Source of the DNA: Hallerella porci
GTDB taxonomy: Bacteria > Fibrobacterota > Fibrobacteria > Fibrobacterales > Fibrobacteraceae
NCBI RefSeq assembly: GCF_003148885.1
Contig: NZ_QGHD01000011.1
Location: 1 to 64,000 of the forward strand
Direction: 5' to 3'
DNA: 64,000 bases
Shown piece by piece: positions 51,533 to 62,434 of the stretch. The notes under the pieces were generated by a model. It did not search any database and had not been told where the DNA came from. It was given only the letters and a program-made list of their open reading frames with translations. Made by a program: the position numbers and the translations under genes. Positions within the stretch are counted from its first letter, which is position 1, and each line of letters begins with the position of its first letter.

Positions 51533-51557
51533 AAAAAGCGGCTTTCGCCGCTTTTTT
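51532..51557. terminator. Bidirectional terminator (BASS gene / hsp20 unit)
   Basis: AAAAAAGCGGC (51532-51542) pairs perfectly with GCCGCTTTTTT (51547-51557) around loop TTTC. It ends the convergent BASS transporter and hsp20 transcripts. Confidence 0.93.
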
Positions 51558-51562
51558 CGTTT

Positions 51563-51937
51563 TTATTTGATGACCAATTTGTGGGCTTGTGCGCTCTGCT
51601 TCTTGACGAATTTGAATGTGAGAATGCCATCTTCCAAGAAAGCGTCTGCATTTTCTGCATTCAAATCTTCGGAAAGCTTGAACGAGCGTTCGTATTTCAT
51701 TTCGGAAGTTGCGCTCTTACGCGTTGCTTTAATGGTAAGAGTATCGCCTTCGATGTCCACGTCAATATCGCTCTTCTTTACACCGGGGAGTTCAACTTCC
51801 AAAGTGTAAATTCCACCTTTTTCCGAAACGGTTGCGCGTGGAACATAAGAATCGCAAGCCTTCACATCTTCATTCAATGTGTCAAACCAATCATTCAATC
51901 CAAAGAAATTTGCCGGAATCATTTTTTTCGTAAACAT
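51563..51937 (-). CDS. Small heat-shock protein Hsp20 (second gene of pair)
   Basis: This 124-residue protein carries an alpha-crystallin domain (about 33-118) with ELPGVKKSDIDVDIEGDTLTIKA and a closing GILTF. The C-terminal IxI-type anchor is reduced to KLVIK. It is an ATP-independent chaperone that holds unfolded proteins as oligomers. It shares the opening MIPxxFFGLxxxFDxL with the upstream paralogue, which lies 29 bp before it in the same operon. Confidence 0.93.
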   Translation of the reverse strand: MFTKKMIPANFFGLNDWFDTLNEDVKACDSYVPRATVSEKGGIYTLEVELPGVKKSDIDVDIEGDTLTIKATRKSATSEMKYERSFKLSEDLNAENADAFLEDGILTFKFVKKQSAQAHKLVIK

Positions 51938-51966
51938 AATGAAATCTCCTTTTCTAAAATTGCCGT

Positions 51967-52332
51967 TTATTTAATCATGATTTTGCGTTTTTCAGCCGCT
52001 TGCTTCTTCGAAAGCTTAAAGCTCAAAACGCCGTTTTCAAAAGACGCTTCGGCAGAAGACGGATCCAAATCTTCGGCGAGTTTGAATGTGCGTTCGTATG
52101 TCACCTGAGATGTGGCGGTCTTACGAGAAGCCTTGACTGCGAGAGTATCGCCTTCGACATCGACTTCTACATCTTCTTTCCTTACGCCCGGAAGATCAAT
52201 TTCCAAAGTGTAAGCGCCATCTTTTTCGACGACAGCAGCGCGCGGCATGCAAGCTTTTCCGTTGCCATCGAGGGCGTCAAAGAAATTATCTAATCCAAAG
52301 AAGTGAGTCGGAATCATTTGAGTGTTGTACAT
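51967..52332 (-). CDS. Small heat-shock protein Hsp20 (first gene of pair)
   Basis: This 121-residue alpha-crystallin-domain protein has EIDLPGVRKEDVEVDVEGDT and ENGVLSFKLSKK and ends KIMIK. It is a close paralogue of the downstream gene, so this is a tandem duplication. GGAG precedes the ATG. A consensus sigma-54 promoter lies 36 bp upstream of the start. No CIRCE element is visible, so heat-shock control by HrcA is not indicated. Confidence 0.93.
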   Translation of the reverse strand: MYNTQMIPTHFFGLDNFFDALDGNGKACMPRAAVVEKDGAYTLEIDLPGVRKEDVEVDVEGDTLAVKASRKTATSQVTYERTFKLAEDLDPSSAEASFENGVLSFKLSKKQAAEKRKIMIK

Positions 52333-52367
52333 ATTGTATCTCCTTTTTTATTTTCACCCGATGATTA

Positions 52368-52383
52368 TGCAAAAGCCGTGCCA
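52368..52383 (-). promoter_or_regulatory. Sigma-54 (RpoN) promoter for the hsp20 pair
   Basis: On the minus strand the site reads TGGCACGGCTTTTGCA, an exact match to the -24/-12 consensus TGGCAC-N5-TTGCA with correct spacing. Transcription would start near 52357, about 25 nt before the ATG. A TTGGC/GCCAA inverted repeat (52405-52409 and 52417-52421) further upstream could bind an enhancer-type activator. Confidence 0.8.
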
Positions 52384-52537
52384 ATTTTTCTGTAGCGATG
52401 AAATTTGGCAAAAAAGGCCAAGAGAATGCGGCGAAGTATTTCAAAATCAAACAAAGAGTTTTAAAACGAAATAGGGAAATGATGCAAAATGAAAAATGCC
52501 TTCGGTAAGAATGCGGCAAATTTTATATGTTTATCAC

Positions 52538-54340
52538 ATGAAACTTAGAATGTCTTTTGCACATTGCCTTTTTAAAACTCTTACTATCGCAGGGATTGCG
52601 GTAAGCGTCGTCTTTGCTGCTTCTTCTAAAAACGAGAAGAAAGCGCCAGGCGATTTTTACGAAGAACTTTCGCGCTTGAACAAAGTTCTTTCGGAAATCA
52701 ATTTGAAGTATGTCGAAGATGTCGATCCGGCAGAACTTTCGGAATCGGCGATTCAAGGAATGCGGAATATTTTGGATCCGCATACAGCGGTTTTTGCCCC
52801 GAAAGATTACGAAGATTTGAAAGTTTCGACGGAAGGGGAATTCGGTGGCGTCGGAATTACGATTAGTCTCCGCGATAATATTTTGACGGTGATTTCGCCG
52901 CTTGCGGGAACGCCGGCTTTTAATTTGGGCATTCGTGCGGGTGACCGCATTATGAAGATTGACGGTAAAGACACGAAAGGTTACACATTAGACGAAGCCG
53001 TGAGTAAACTCCGCGGAAAAGTCGGAACAGATGTGACCGTGAGCATTGCTCGCGCAGGTGTTACCGAACTAATGGACTTTACAATTACCCGTGCGAAAAT
53101 TGTGGTGCATGCGGTGCCGTTTAGCGGAATGATTTCCGAAGACATCGGCTACATTAAACTCGCATCGTTCTCGTTAAAGACCCGCGACGAAGTCGTAAGC
53201 GCGATTCAGAAATTGCAAAAGCAAGGCATGAAAAAACTCGTCCTCGATTTGCGCTATAATCCGGGCGGACTTCTCAACCAAGCGGTAGAAATCGGCGAAC
53301 TCTTTTTGAAAAAAGGAAACGTCATCGTCAGCACTCGTGGACGGACTCAGCAGACCGAAAGCCGTGCACATAAAGACGGCATCGTTTCTCCCGATGTTCC
53401 GCTCGTCGTTTTGGTGAACCAAGGTTCGGCAAGCGCCGCAGAAATTGTTTCGGGCGCCATTCAAGATTGGGACCGCGGACTTATCATCGGAAAGACTTCG
53501 TTTGGTAAAGGTTCTGTGCAAACGATTTTCCCGTTAGACAATCAAGGTTATGCGTTAAAACTCACGACGGCGTTTTATTATTTGCCGTTCGGACGCTGCA
53601 TTAACAAGCCGGAAAATGGCATTAAAGGTTTGAAAATCCGCGAAGAAGAAGAGCTTGAAGACGAAACAGAAACGGCGCAAGATTCCACTGTCGCTTCGGC
53701 GGATACCGTTGTTGTGGACACATTCTTTACCAATGCCGGCCGTAAAATGTATGGCGGCGGAGGCATCACACCTGACGTCGATATTGAATTAGACCCGATT
53801 CCGTGGGTCGTTCAAGTGCAAGAACGCATGGCGATGTATTTCAAGTATGCGGTGAAAATTCGCCCGAGTTTAGAAAAGCAAGGCGTAAAAGTTGATGGAA
53901 ATTGGGTTGTTCCCGATTCTCTCTTTACACAGTTCAAAGATTTCTGTTTAAAGGATACGAATTTTACAAAGATTAAGAGCAATTCTTTAGCGACTTTGGA
54001 AATTCTCGAAAAAGATTTAATCCGCGAACAGAATTTTATGGGCGATTCTTCGAAGACGCTTTCCGATACAGTTCTCAGCGCCGAAGTTAATGCGCTTCGC
54101 AAAGCCCTTGAAAAAGACCGCGATAATCAATTCGGCGAAAACCGCGAATACATTATGAACGGAATCAAACGCGAATTGTTGACTGTTTTCCAAGGCGATT
54201 CGGCAAGCACTGCGTTTACACTTCAAAGCGATGCGCAGGTCAAGGAAGCTATCAAGTACTTGTCGGATATGGATTTGTACAAGAAGACGATTAGCGCACC
54301 GACGAAAGCGCCGACCAAAGAAAAAGGCAAAAAGAAATAA
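52538..54340 (+). CDS. S41 family C-terminal processing peptidase (CtpA/Prc-like)
   Basis: This 600-residue protein has a signal peptide or membrane anchor (IAGIAVSVVFAA), an N-terminal helical region and a PDZ domain (about 85-170; GGVGITI, GIRAGDRIMKIDG). The S41 protease core follows with LRYNPGG, the catalytic serine in NQGSASAAEI and the general-base lysine in GKTSFGKGS. It trims C-termini of periplasmic proteins, often wall hydrolases. A helical tail of about 180 residues is longer than in minimal CtpA. The ATG at 52538 begins the signal peptide. Confidence 0.9.
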   Translation: MKLRMSFAHCLFKTLTIAGIAVSVVFAASSKNEKKAPGDFYEELSRLNKVLSEINLKYVEDVDPAELSESAIQGMRNILDPHTAVFAPKDYEDLKVSTEGEFGGVGITISLRDNILTVISPLAGTPAFNLGIRAGDRIMKIDGKDTKGYTLDEAVSKLRGKVGTDVTVSIARAGVTELMDFTITRAKIVVHAVPFSGMISEDIGYIKLASFSLKTRDEVVSAIQKLQKQGMKKLVLDLRYNPGGLLNQAVEIGELFLKKGNVIVSTRGRTQQTESRAHKDGIVSPDVPLVVLVNQGSASAAEIVSGAIQDWDRGLIIGKTSFGKGSVQTIFPLDNQGYALKLTTAFYYLPFGRCINKPENGIKGLKIREEEELEDETETAQDSTVASADTVVVDTFFTNAGRKMYGGGGITPDVDIELDPIPWVVQVQERMAMYFKYAVKIRPSLEKQGVKVDGNWVVPDSLFTQFKDFCLKDTNFTKIKSNSLATLEILEKDLIREQNFMGDSSKTLSDTVLSAEVNALRKALEKDRDNQFGENREYIMNGIKRELLTVFQGDSASTAFTLQSDAQVKEAIKYLSDMDLYKKTISAPTKAPTKEKGKKK

Positions 54341-55126
54341 ATGCCTTCGGTGTTGGACATTGCGGCAACGAGCCTCGGGCATTACGTTCGAAAGTTCTTT
54401 GACACGGTCCGCGGTTATTTTGTCTTTATGTGGGAACTCGGCAAAACGATTCCGAGTTCATTCCGCAATTTTCATACGATTGTAGAACAAATGTATATCA
54501 CCGGAATTACAAGTATTCCGGTGGTTTTTGCGGCGAGTTTAGCGACGGGCGCCATTATGGCGTGGCAGTTGGCGTATCAATTCGGCGATATGATTCCGCT
54601 TGTTTTTGTGGGAATGGCGGTCGGCAAATCGGTGATGGTAGAACTCTGTCCGATTTTAACGGCGATGGTTCTCGCAGGGCGCGTAGGCGCATCGATGTGC
54701 TCGGAACTCGGCACGATGGCGGTTACAGAACAACTTGATGCGTATAATGTTCTCGGACTAAATCCGTATCGTTTTTTGTTAGCGCCGCGTTTAATCGCAA
54801 CCGTTGTCATGCTTCCGGTGCTCACGATTATCAGCATTTTTATCGGTATCGTCGGCGGATTTGTCACCGCTTATCTTTACAAAGAAGTTTCCTTTTCGAC
54901 TTTCTTTTATGGCGTTCGCATGTTCTACGAAGACTGGGATTTTGCAGTCGGTTTAATCAAGGCTGCGGTTTACGGATTCTTCATCGCGAGTTACGCTTGC
55001 TTCTTCGGTTACAACACGCATAGCGGTGCCGAAGGCGTTGGAAAAAGTACAAAGTCAACAGTGGTTGCGGGCATGACGAGCATCCTCATCGGCGGCTTTG
55101 TGCTTTCAAAACTTTTATTAGTATGA
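54341..55126 (+). CDS. MlaE-family ABC transporter permease
   Basis: This 261-residue membrane protein has five or six helices and the conserved MlaE core: PVVFAASLATGAIMAWQ and then AGRVGASMCSELGTMAVTEQ and VNAL-like LGLNPYRFLLAPRL. It moves phospholipids between inner and outer membranes with an MlaF ATPase and MlaD. Neither partner is adjacent, although the usual order is mlaE-mlaF-mlaD. It begins 1 bp after the ctpA stop and overlaps the DUF721 gene (ATGA). Confidence 0.88.
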   Translation: MPSVLDIAATSLGHYVRKFFDTVRGYFVFMWELGKTIPSSFRNFHTIVEQMYITGITSIPVVFAASLATGAIMAWQLAYQFGDMIPLVFVGMAVGKSVMVELCPILTAMVLAGRVGASMCSELGTMAVTEQLDAYNVLGLNPYRFLLAPRLIATVVMLPVLTIISIFIGIVGGFVTAYLYKEVSFSTFFYGVRMFYEDWDFAVGLIKAAVYGFFIASYACFFGYNTHSGAEGVGKSTKSTVVAGMTSILIGGFVLSKLLLV

Positions 55127-55443
55127 GCCAAGAAGAAAATAGTCCGCATCTGCATAAATTGCGGGATTTAACGCATGCGAGTTTGCTTCTTTCGCGGATA
55201 TTTGCTGCGGGAGAAATCGGCGAAAAACAGAACCTTTTTACTCTCATGGCGAACTTCGAAAATCTCTTTGGAAAACAACTCGCCGAGCATTTAAAAATCA
55301 TCGATTTAAAGAACTCTATTTTGGTCTTAAAAGCCTCCAATTCCGTGTGGAAAACCGAATCGGAATACCAAAAAAAAGCTATAATTGAACGGTGTAATGG
55401 ACTCCTTGGCGCGAAGTGCGTTAAGAACATCCGATTCGTTTAA
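55123..55443 (+). CDS. DUF721 (DciA-like) protein
   Basis: This 106-residue protein has the DUF721 pattern: a helix with NFENLFGKQLAEHLK, then LKNSILVLKASNSVWKTESEYQKKAIIERCN, and KNIRF near the end. DciA-type proteins load the replicative helicase DnaB in bacteria lacking DnaC, and the gene often sits next to gyrB or recF, as here (24 bp before gyrB). The start overlaps the mlaE-like stop by ATGA. Confidence 0.8.
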   Translation: MSQEENSPHLHKLRDLTHASLLLSRIFAAGEIGEKQNLFTLMANFENLFGKQLAEHLKIIDLKNSILVLKASNSVWKTESEYQKKAIIERCNGLLGAKCVKNIRFV

Positions 55444-57375
<1,932 letters not shown>

Positions 57376-57383
57376 TTTTTCCT

Positions 57384-58391
57384 ATGAATTCCGCCGATCA
57401 CAAGACCTTTCAAGAAGTGCTGCAGAATGCACGTGGACAAGTTCAAGAATACTTGAACGAAGCCGATGCGACCGTTTTAGCGGTTGCGCGCTCGGCTCCA
57501 GAAGGTGTTTCGGAACGGATGTTAAAACTCATTCAGCGCAAAGGAAAAAAGATTCGTTCGACAGTGCTTTCGTTAATTGCGACATCGGGAAAAAATTCTC
57601 CTGTGATGGAACGCGTGGCGAAAGCTTGCGCGGGCGTAGAAATGTTGCATTTAGCAAGTCTTGTTCACGATGACATTATCGATGAAACGACTCTGCGCCG
57701 CGGCGAACGCACCGCTCATGTAGAATGGGGAAATAAAATCGCTGTTCTTATGGGCGATTACATTTTGTCGCAGGCAATGCGTGCAGTCATTCACGAACAA
57801 GCGCACGATATTCCGCTTGAACTTTCTTCGGCGGCAAACCGTTTAATCGTTGGCGAAATTTGTGAACTCGATTCGACGGGAGATTTGGATATTTCTCTTG
57901 CGCGATACAATCACATTATCGATTGTAAAACCGCAGCACTCATCGAAGCGAGCGCTCGCATCGGAGCGATTATTGCGGGATTTGAAAAACCGGAAGTGGA
58001 AAAATTTGGAAAAATTGGCGCGCACTTTGGAATTGCATTTCAAATCATCGACGACTTGCTCGATTATGGCGTCGGCGCAACCGATTTAGATAAAGCAAAA
58101 TTTACCGATCTTTCAAACGGACTTGCGACTCTTCCTTTGATTCTTTATTTTGAAAAAGTTTCTCCCGAAGAAAAATCGGAGATGAAAGATTTGCTGAAAA
58201 AATCTTCGGAAACAGGCGTTCCAGAAAAAATTTGCGAACGTTTAAAAAATGCGGGCGCATTTGACCAAGCAAAAGAAATTGCATTGCAACATATTTCGGA
58301 TGCGTCCGAAATTTCTGATTCGCTTCCGAAAAACGAACACATCGAAATTCTCAAAGCGTTTTTGTTCTCGATGACAGAACGCGGCAACTAA
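57384..58391 (+). CDS. ispB: Polyprenyl diphosphate synthase (octaprenyl type)
   Basis: This 335-residue trans-prenyltransferase has both aspartate-rich motifs, LVHDDIIDETTLRRG near 93 and FQIIDDLLDYG near 217, with the GK..R substrate site KKIRST near 53. The residues before the first motif are large enough to allow a long chain only if small at -5; HLA suggests C35-C45 products. It makes the side chain of menaquinone, a quinone used in anaerobic respiration. It lies 8 bp after gyrB and 2 bp before the UvrD-like gene. Confidence 0.88.
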   Translation: MNSADHKTFQEVLQNARGQVQEYLNEADATVLAVARSAPEGVSERMLKLIQRKGKKIRSTVLSLIATSGKNSPVMERVAKACAGVEMLHLASLVHDDIIDETTLRRGERTAHVEWGNKIAVLMGDYILSQAMRAVIHEQAHDIPLELSSAANRLIVGEICELDSTGDLDISLARYNHIIDCKTAALIEASARIGAIIAGFEKPEVEKFGKIGAHFGIAFQIIDDLLDYGVGATDLDKAKFTDLSNGLATLPLILYFEKVSPEEKSEMKDLLKKSSETGVPEKICERLKNAGAFDQAKEIALQHISDASEISDSLPKNEHIEILKAFLFSMTERGN

Positions 58392-58393
58392 AT

Positions 58394-60538
58394 TTGCCAT
58401 TGACAGAAACATTCAAAGCATTAAACGCGGAGCAGCTTTTAGCGGTCACAACGACCGAAGGCTATGTCCGCGTGATGGCGGGCGCAGGCACCGGGAAAAC
58501 GAAAGCGCTGACAGCGCGTTATGCGTATTTAGTTTCAGAACTCGGCATTTCTCCTTCGAATATTCTCACGGTCACATTTACAAATCGTGCGGCGAACGAA
58601 ATGAAAAGTCGCATTCGTACAATGCTCGGCGATTTGGACTTGGGGCAAATCAGCACGATTCACGCATTTTGCGCGCGATTTTTAAAAGACGAAATTAATC
58701 GATTAGGTTATCCGAAAAGTTTTATTGTCATCGATACCGATGATGAAAAAGAAATGCTGCAACGCATTTTTGCGGACATGAAAATTTCTCTGCGTGAAAC
58801 GACGATGCAGCGGACAATCGATGAAGTGCTCGAAGCGGGCAAAATGACCGATGCGTATATCGATGAATTTTTACGGATTAGCGCTGAAGAATTGCTGCAA
58901 AAAATTGCGGATGAGCCGGACAAAAAACGTCAAATATTTTTCCGCTATCTTTACGAGCAAAAGAAAAATTTTGGACTAGATTTTAACGATCTTATCAATT
59001 TTACGGCGTACATTTTGGAAAAATTTTCGGAAGCGCGAGAACATTGGCAGAATCGCATTCAGTATGTGATGGTCGATGAATTTCAAGATGTGAGCAAGAA
59101 GCAATATAAAATTGCGCAAATTCTTTCGGCGAAGCACGGCAATCTTTTTATCGTGGGCGATAGCGATCAGACAATTTATTCGTGGCGCGGATCGCATGTG
59201 CGTTTATTCTTGGATTTTGATAAAACTTATCCGCAGTCCAAAACGATAATTCTCAAAGAAAATTATCGCAGCACGCCGCAGATTTTAAAAGCTGCCAACG
59301 AATTGATTTCGCATAATGCGGTGCGTTTTCCGAAGGAATTACACGCGAATCACGCCGACGGAAAAAAGCCGATTTATTTTCACGGCAAAGATCAAAAAGC
59401 CGGATCGAATTGGATTGCAGATACGATTGGAAAGCTCGTTTCCGAAGGCGCTAATTTAGGCGACATCGCAATTCTTTATCGCGCGCATTCGATGTCGCGA
59501 CCGGTGGAAGAAATTTTAATTCAACGCAAAATTCCGTATCGCATTCTCGCGGGCATTTCATTTTACGAACGCCGAGAAATCAAAGATGTCATCGCATATT
59601 TGCGAATGCTCACGACACAAGATGACATTGCATTTTTGCGAACAATCAATTCTCCGCCGCGGAAAATCGGCAAAAAGAAATTGGAATTTTTAAAAGAATA
59701 TGCGCAAGAAAATCGAATTTCTTATTACAACGCATTGCTTGAAAATTTAGAAAGCGCTGTTTTCAAAGGCACCGCTGCAAAGAAATATGTGGACGCGATT
59801 ACGAATACGCGAAAAGGTTTAGAGAATAAACGCATCGACGATGTGCTCGATGAAATTTTAGACTTGTCCGGTTACACGGAATTTTTGCGGATGGACGCTG
59901 ACCAAGATCGTTTGGATAATGTCGCCGAATTAAAGCAAGCGATGGAAATTGCAGCAAAAGATCCGGACGCAAATCTCGAAGATTTTTTATCGCGCGTTGC
60001 GCTCTACGGCATGTTGGATAAAGAAGACCGCACGAATTCGGTGAAGCTCGTCAGCGTGCATTCGGCAAAGGGTTTGGAATTTCCGAATGTCTTTATCGTC
60101 GGGCTTTCGGAAGGCATGTTCCCAAGCGCAAAAATTGAAACTCTCGAAGAAATGGAAGAAGAACGCCGCATCGCTTATGTCGCTTTTACGCGGGCAAAAG
60201 AGCGTTTGTTCTTAACGGAAAATGAAGGCGGTAGCATCGGCAGCCGTTTTCCTTCGCGATTTATTTTTGATGCGGGCGAAGAAAATTTGGAAATGGTAAA
60301 TCCGCTGCCCGATGATTTAAAAGCAGAAGCTCTGCAAAAAATTCAGCAGAGCATTGAGCACATGACGCTTTTGCAAAATTTATTTTTTGTCGGCGATCGT
60401 GTGCTGCACAAAATTTTTGGCGAAGGCACGATTGTGGAAATCGATAATGCGGCATCGGCTTACGTCATTCAATTTGATCAATTAGCGACGACGCGCAGTT
60501 TACAATTCACCGCAAAATTAGAACGGGTGCAAGGATGA
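58394..60538 (+). CDS. pcrA: UvrD/PcrA-family DNA helicase
   Basis: This 714-residue superfamily 1A helicase has the Q-motif LNAEQ near residue 13, Walker A AGAGTGKT near 31, motif II VDEFQDVS near 227, GDSDQTIYSWRG near 258, and motifs V/VI SVHSAKGLEFPNVF near 556 and RRIAYVAFTRAKERL near 592. It unwinds DNA in repair and removes RecA and stalled polymerases. The start is a TTG at 58394 (or a TTG two codons on); there is no ATG near the Q-motif. A C-terminal KOW/Tudor-like element (VGDRVLHKIFGEGTIV) near 675 is typical of PcrA and binds RNA polymerase. Confidence 0.92.
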   Translation: MPLTETFKALNAEQLLAVTTTEGYVRVMAGAGTGKTKALTARYAYLVSELGISPSNILTVTFTNRAANEMKSRIRTMLGDLDLGQISTIHAFCARFLKDEINRLGYPKSFIVIDTDDEKEMLQRIFADMKISLRETTMQRTIDEVLEAGKMTDAYIDEFLRISAEELLQKIADEPDKKRQIFFRYLYEQKKNFGLDFNDLINFTAYILEKFSEAREHWQNRIQYVMVDEFQDVSKKQYKIAQILSAKHGNLFIVGDSDQTIYSWRGSHVRLFLDFDKTYPQSKTIILKENYRSTPQILKAANELISHNAVRFPKELHANHADGKKPIYFHGKDQKAGSNWIADTIGKLVSEGANLGDIAILYRAHSMSRPVEEILIQRKIPYRILAGISFYERREIKDVIAYLRMLTTQDDIAFLRTINSPPRKIGKKKLEFLKEYAQENRISYYNALLENLESAVFKGTAAKKYVDAITNTRKGLENKRIDDVLDEILDLSGYTEFLRMDADQDRLDNVAELKQAMEIAAKDPDANLEDFLSRVALYGMLDKEDRTNSVKLVSVHSAKGLEFPNVFIVGLSEGMFPSAKIETLEEMEEERRIAYVAFTRAKERLFLTENEGGSIGSRFPSRFIFDAGEENLEMVNPLPDDLKAEALQKIQQSIEHMTLLQNLFFVGDRVLHKIFGEGTIVEIDNAASAYVIQFDQLATTRSLQFTAKLERVQG

Positions 60539-61275
60539 AGTCGCTCGTCTGCGATTTCTCGGGAATATACCGTGAACAAAAATTTTGCAACGGAGAAAAT
60601 TTTCGCTGGTTAGATTGTTCAAAAATTCGCGGCACCGATTGTTATTTAGACGACGAAGCGAAAGCAGAAATTCAAAAAATTTTTGCGCAAGAAGAATTGC
60701 GAAATATTCATTTTATCGATTCGGGCAATTATCATTATCTTTCGAAATTGTGGACGGACCGCATCCAAGAAAAATTTAACTTGCTCGTTTTCGATCATCA
60801 TTCGGATATGCAAGCGCCTGCGTTTGAAGGCATTCTTTCTTGCGGCGGTTGGGTAAAAGCGACGCTCGATGAAAATCCGTTTTTGCAAAATGTTTTTCTT
60901 TTTGGAATCCGCGAAGATCATGCGCTCGCCATAGAAAAAAAATATCGCAGTCGCGTTTTTGTAAAAACCGAAACGGAATGCGCCCAAGAAAATTTTGAAT
61001 ACGAATTACCCGCAGAGGCGTTGAGTTTTCCCGTTTACATTTCGCTCGATAAAGATGCGCTTCCCGAAAATGAATTAAAAACGAATTGGGATGCGGGCAG
61101 TTTTCCTCTGAAAAAATGGGAAAAAGTTTTGCAAAAATTTATCGGAAAAAATTCTGTCTTGGGAATTGATATTTGCGGCGAGCCTTCGCTTCAAAGAGAA
61201 TTTTCAGAAGATTTAGAACAAAGTAATCAAATCAATTTCCGCTTAGAAAAATGGCTGCGGAAACTTTTTGAATAA
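60535..61275 (+). CDS. Arginase/ureohydrolase-fold protein
   Basis: The 246 residues match the ureohydrolase fold. FIDSGNYHYLS near residue 63 stands where GGDHS is found in true arginases, VFDHHSDMQ near 84 matches DAHxD, and SLDKDALPENEL near 168 matches SxDxDxxxP. Most metal ligands remain but the first site differs, so the natural substrate may not be arginine. ATGA overlap with the helicase gene suggests co-translation. Clostridial and Bacteroides homologues are annotated only as arginase family proteins. Confidence 0.75.
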   Translation: MKSLVCDFSGIYREQKFCNGENFRWLDCSKIRGTDCYLDDEAKAEIQKIFAQEELRNIHFIDSGNYHYLSKLWTDRIQEKFNLLVFDHHSDMQAPAFEGILSCGGWVKATLDENPFLQNVFLFGIREDHALAIEKKYRSRVFVKTETECAQENFEYELPAEALSFPVYISLDKDALPENELKTNWDAGSFPLKKWEKVLQKFIGKNSVLGIDICGEPSLQREFSEDLEQSNQINFRLEKWLRKLFE

Positions 61276-61278
61276 AAA

Positions 61279-61307
61279 AAAGCCGCAAGTTTTTTGCTTG
61301 CGACTTT
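61279..61307 (-). terminator. Terminator downstream of cysK
   Basis: GCCGCAAG (61282-61289) pairs with CTTGCGAC (61297-61304; one imperfect pair). On the minus strand the stem is followed by eight Ts. It ends cysK transcription and probably also the convergent ureohydrolase-fold gene. Confidence 0.75.
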
Positions 61308-61341
61308 CCCTGGATGTAATTTCTAAAAATTGAGTTTTGGA

Positions 61342-62259
61342 TTAGCCTTCGAAAAGCCAAGTCGAAAGGTAACGTTCGCCGGTATCGGGGAGAAGTGCGA
61401 CGATTGTTTTGCCTTTATTTTCGGGGCGCTTTGCAATGGTGAGCGCCGCTTCGAGAGCAGCTCCCGAAGAAATGCCGACGAGCAAACCTTCTTCTTTGGC
61501 GGCGCGGCGAGCGATTGTCCCCGCTTTCACGTCATTCGTCAGATAAATTTCGTCGATGATTTTCGGGGCGTAAACTTTCGGCACAAATCCCGGACCAATG
61601 CCTTGAATTTTGTGCGGGCCTGCGGGCTTTCCCGAGAGAACTGCAGAAGTGTCCGGTTCGACGACGACGATTTTCACATTCGGATTCTGGCTCTTGAGAT
61701 AAGTTCCAACGCCGGTAACGGTTCCGCCGGTTCCTGCAGCCGAAACGAAAATGTCCACTTTGCCTTCGGTATCTTTCCAGATTTCCGGGCCAGTTGTTTT
61801 GATATGCGCTTCGGGATTTGCAGGGTTTTCAAATTGCTGCGGAATGAAAGAACCCGGAGTTTGTGCTGCGATTTCGTTTGCCTTTGCGATAGCGCCTTTC
61901 ATGCCGGATTTGCCGTCGGTTAAGACGAGTTCTGCGCCGAGAGCGGCGAGAAGTTTGCGGCGTTCAATGCTCATCGTTTCGGGCATCGTGAGAATAATGT
62001 GGTAGCCTTTTACTGCGGCGACGTAAGCGAGTCCGACGCCGGTGTTTCCGCTGGTCGGTTCGATAATCACAGAACCCGGTTTGAGTTTGCCTGCTTTTTC
62101 GGCGGATTCGATCATCGCGAGAGCGACGCGGTCTTTCACGCTCGAAAGCGGGTTGAAAGATTCAACTTTGACGTAAACTTCGGCTTCGCTATCGTTCAAT
62201 TTGTTGATGCGGACGAGCAGAGTATTTCCAATGAGATCGGTAATTTTATTGACTTTCAT
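61342..62259 (-). CDS. cysK: Cysteine synthase A (O-acetylserine sulfhydrylase)
   Basis: This 305-residue PLP enzyme makes cysteine from O-acetylserine and sulfide. The PLP lysine is in [10 protein letters not shown] near residue 42, the substrate loop is [11 protein letters not shown] at 68-78, and [10 protein letters not shown] at about 177-186 binds the phosphate. The length is typical. GGAG precedes the ATG. It belongs with metY and the MetE-like protein to sulfur amino-acid metabolism but is regulated separately. Confidence 0.95.
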   Translation of the reverse strand: MKVNKITDLIGNTLLVRINKLNDSEAEVYVKVESFNPLSSVKDRVALAMIESAEKAGKLKPGSVIIEPTSGNTGVGLAYVAAVKGYHIILTMPETMSIERRKLLAALGAELVLTDGKSGMKGAIAKANEIAAQTPGSFIPQQFENPANPEAHIKTTGPEIWKDTEGKVDIFVSAAGTGGTVTGVGTYLKSQNPNVKIVVVEPDTSAVLSGKPAGPHKIQGIGPGFVPKVYAPKIIDEIYLTNDVKAGTIARRAAKEEGLLVGISSGAALEAALTIAKRPENKGKTIVALLPDTGERYLSTWLFEG

Positions 62260-62383
62260 GTTTTCTCCTTGTTGTTTCCGCAGATAATATAAAATGAAAA
62301 TTTCTCTCCGGCAAGAGTTAATTCCTATTTTTTTAATAATTTTTGTATCATTTCAAAAACGATGATTTTTGAGGCTTTAAAAC

Positions 62384-62413
62384 AAAAAAGCGAAGATTCC
62401 GCAGAACCTTCGC
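62384..62413 (-). terminator. Terminator after the GH5 gene
   Basis: On the minus strand GCGAAGGTTC (62413-62404) pairs with GAATCTTCGC (62399-62390; one G-U) and TTTTTTGTTTT follows. Confidence 0.85.
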
Positions 62414-62434
62414 CTTGAATTTTGAAGAGATAAA

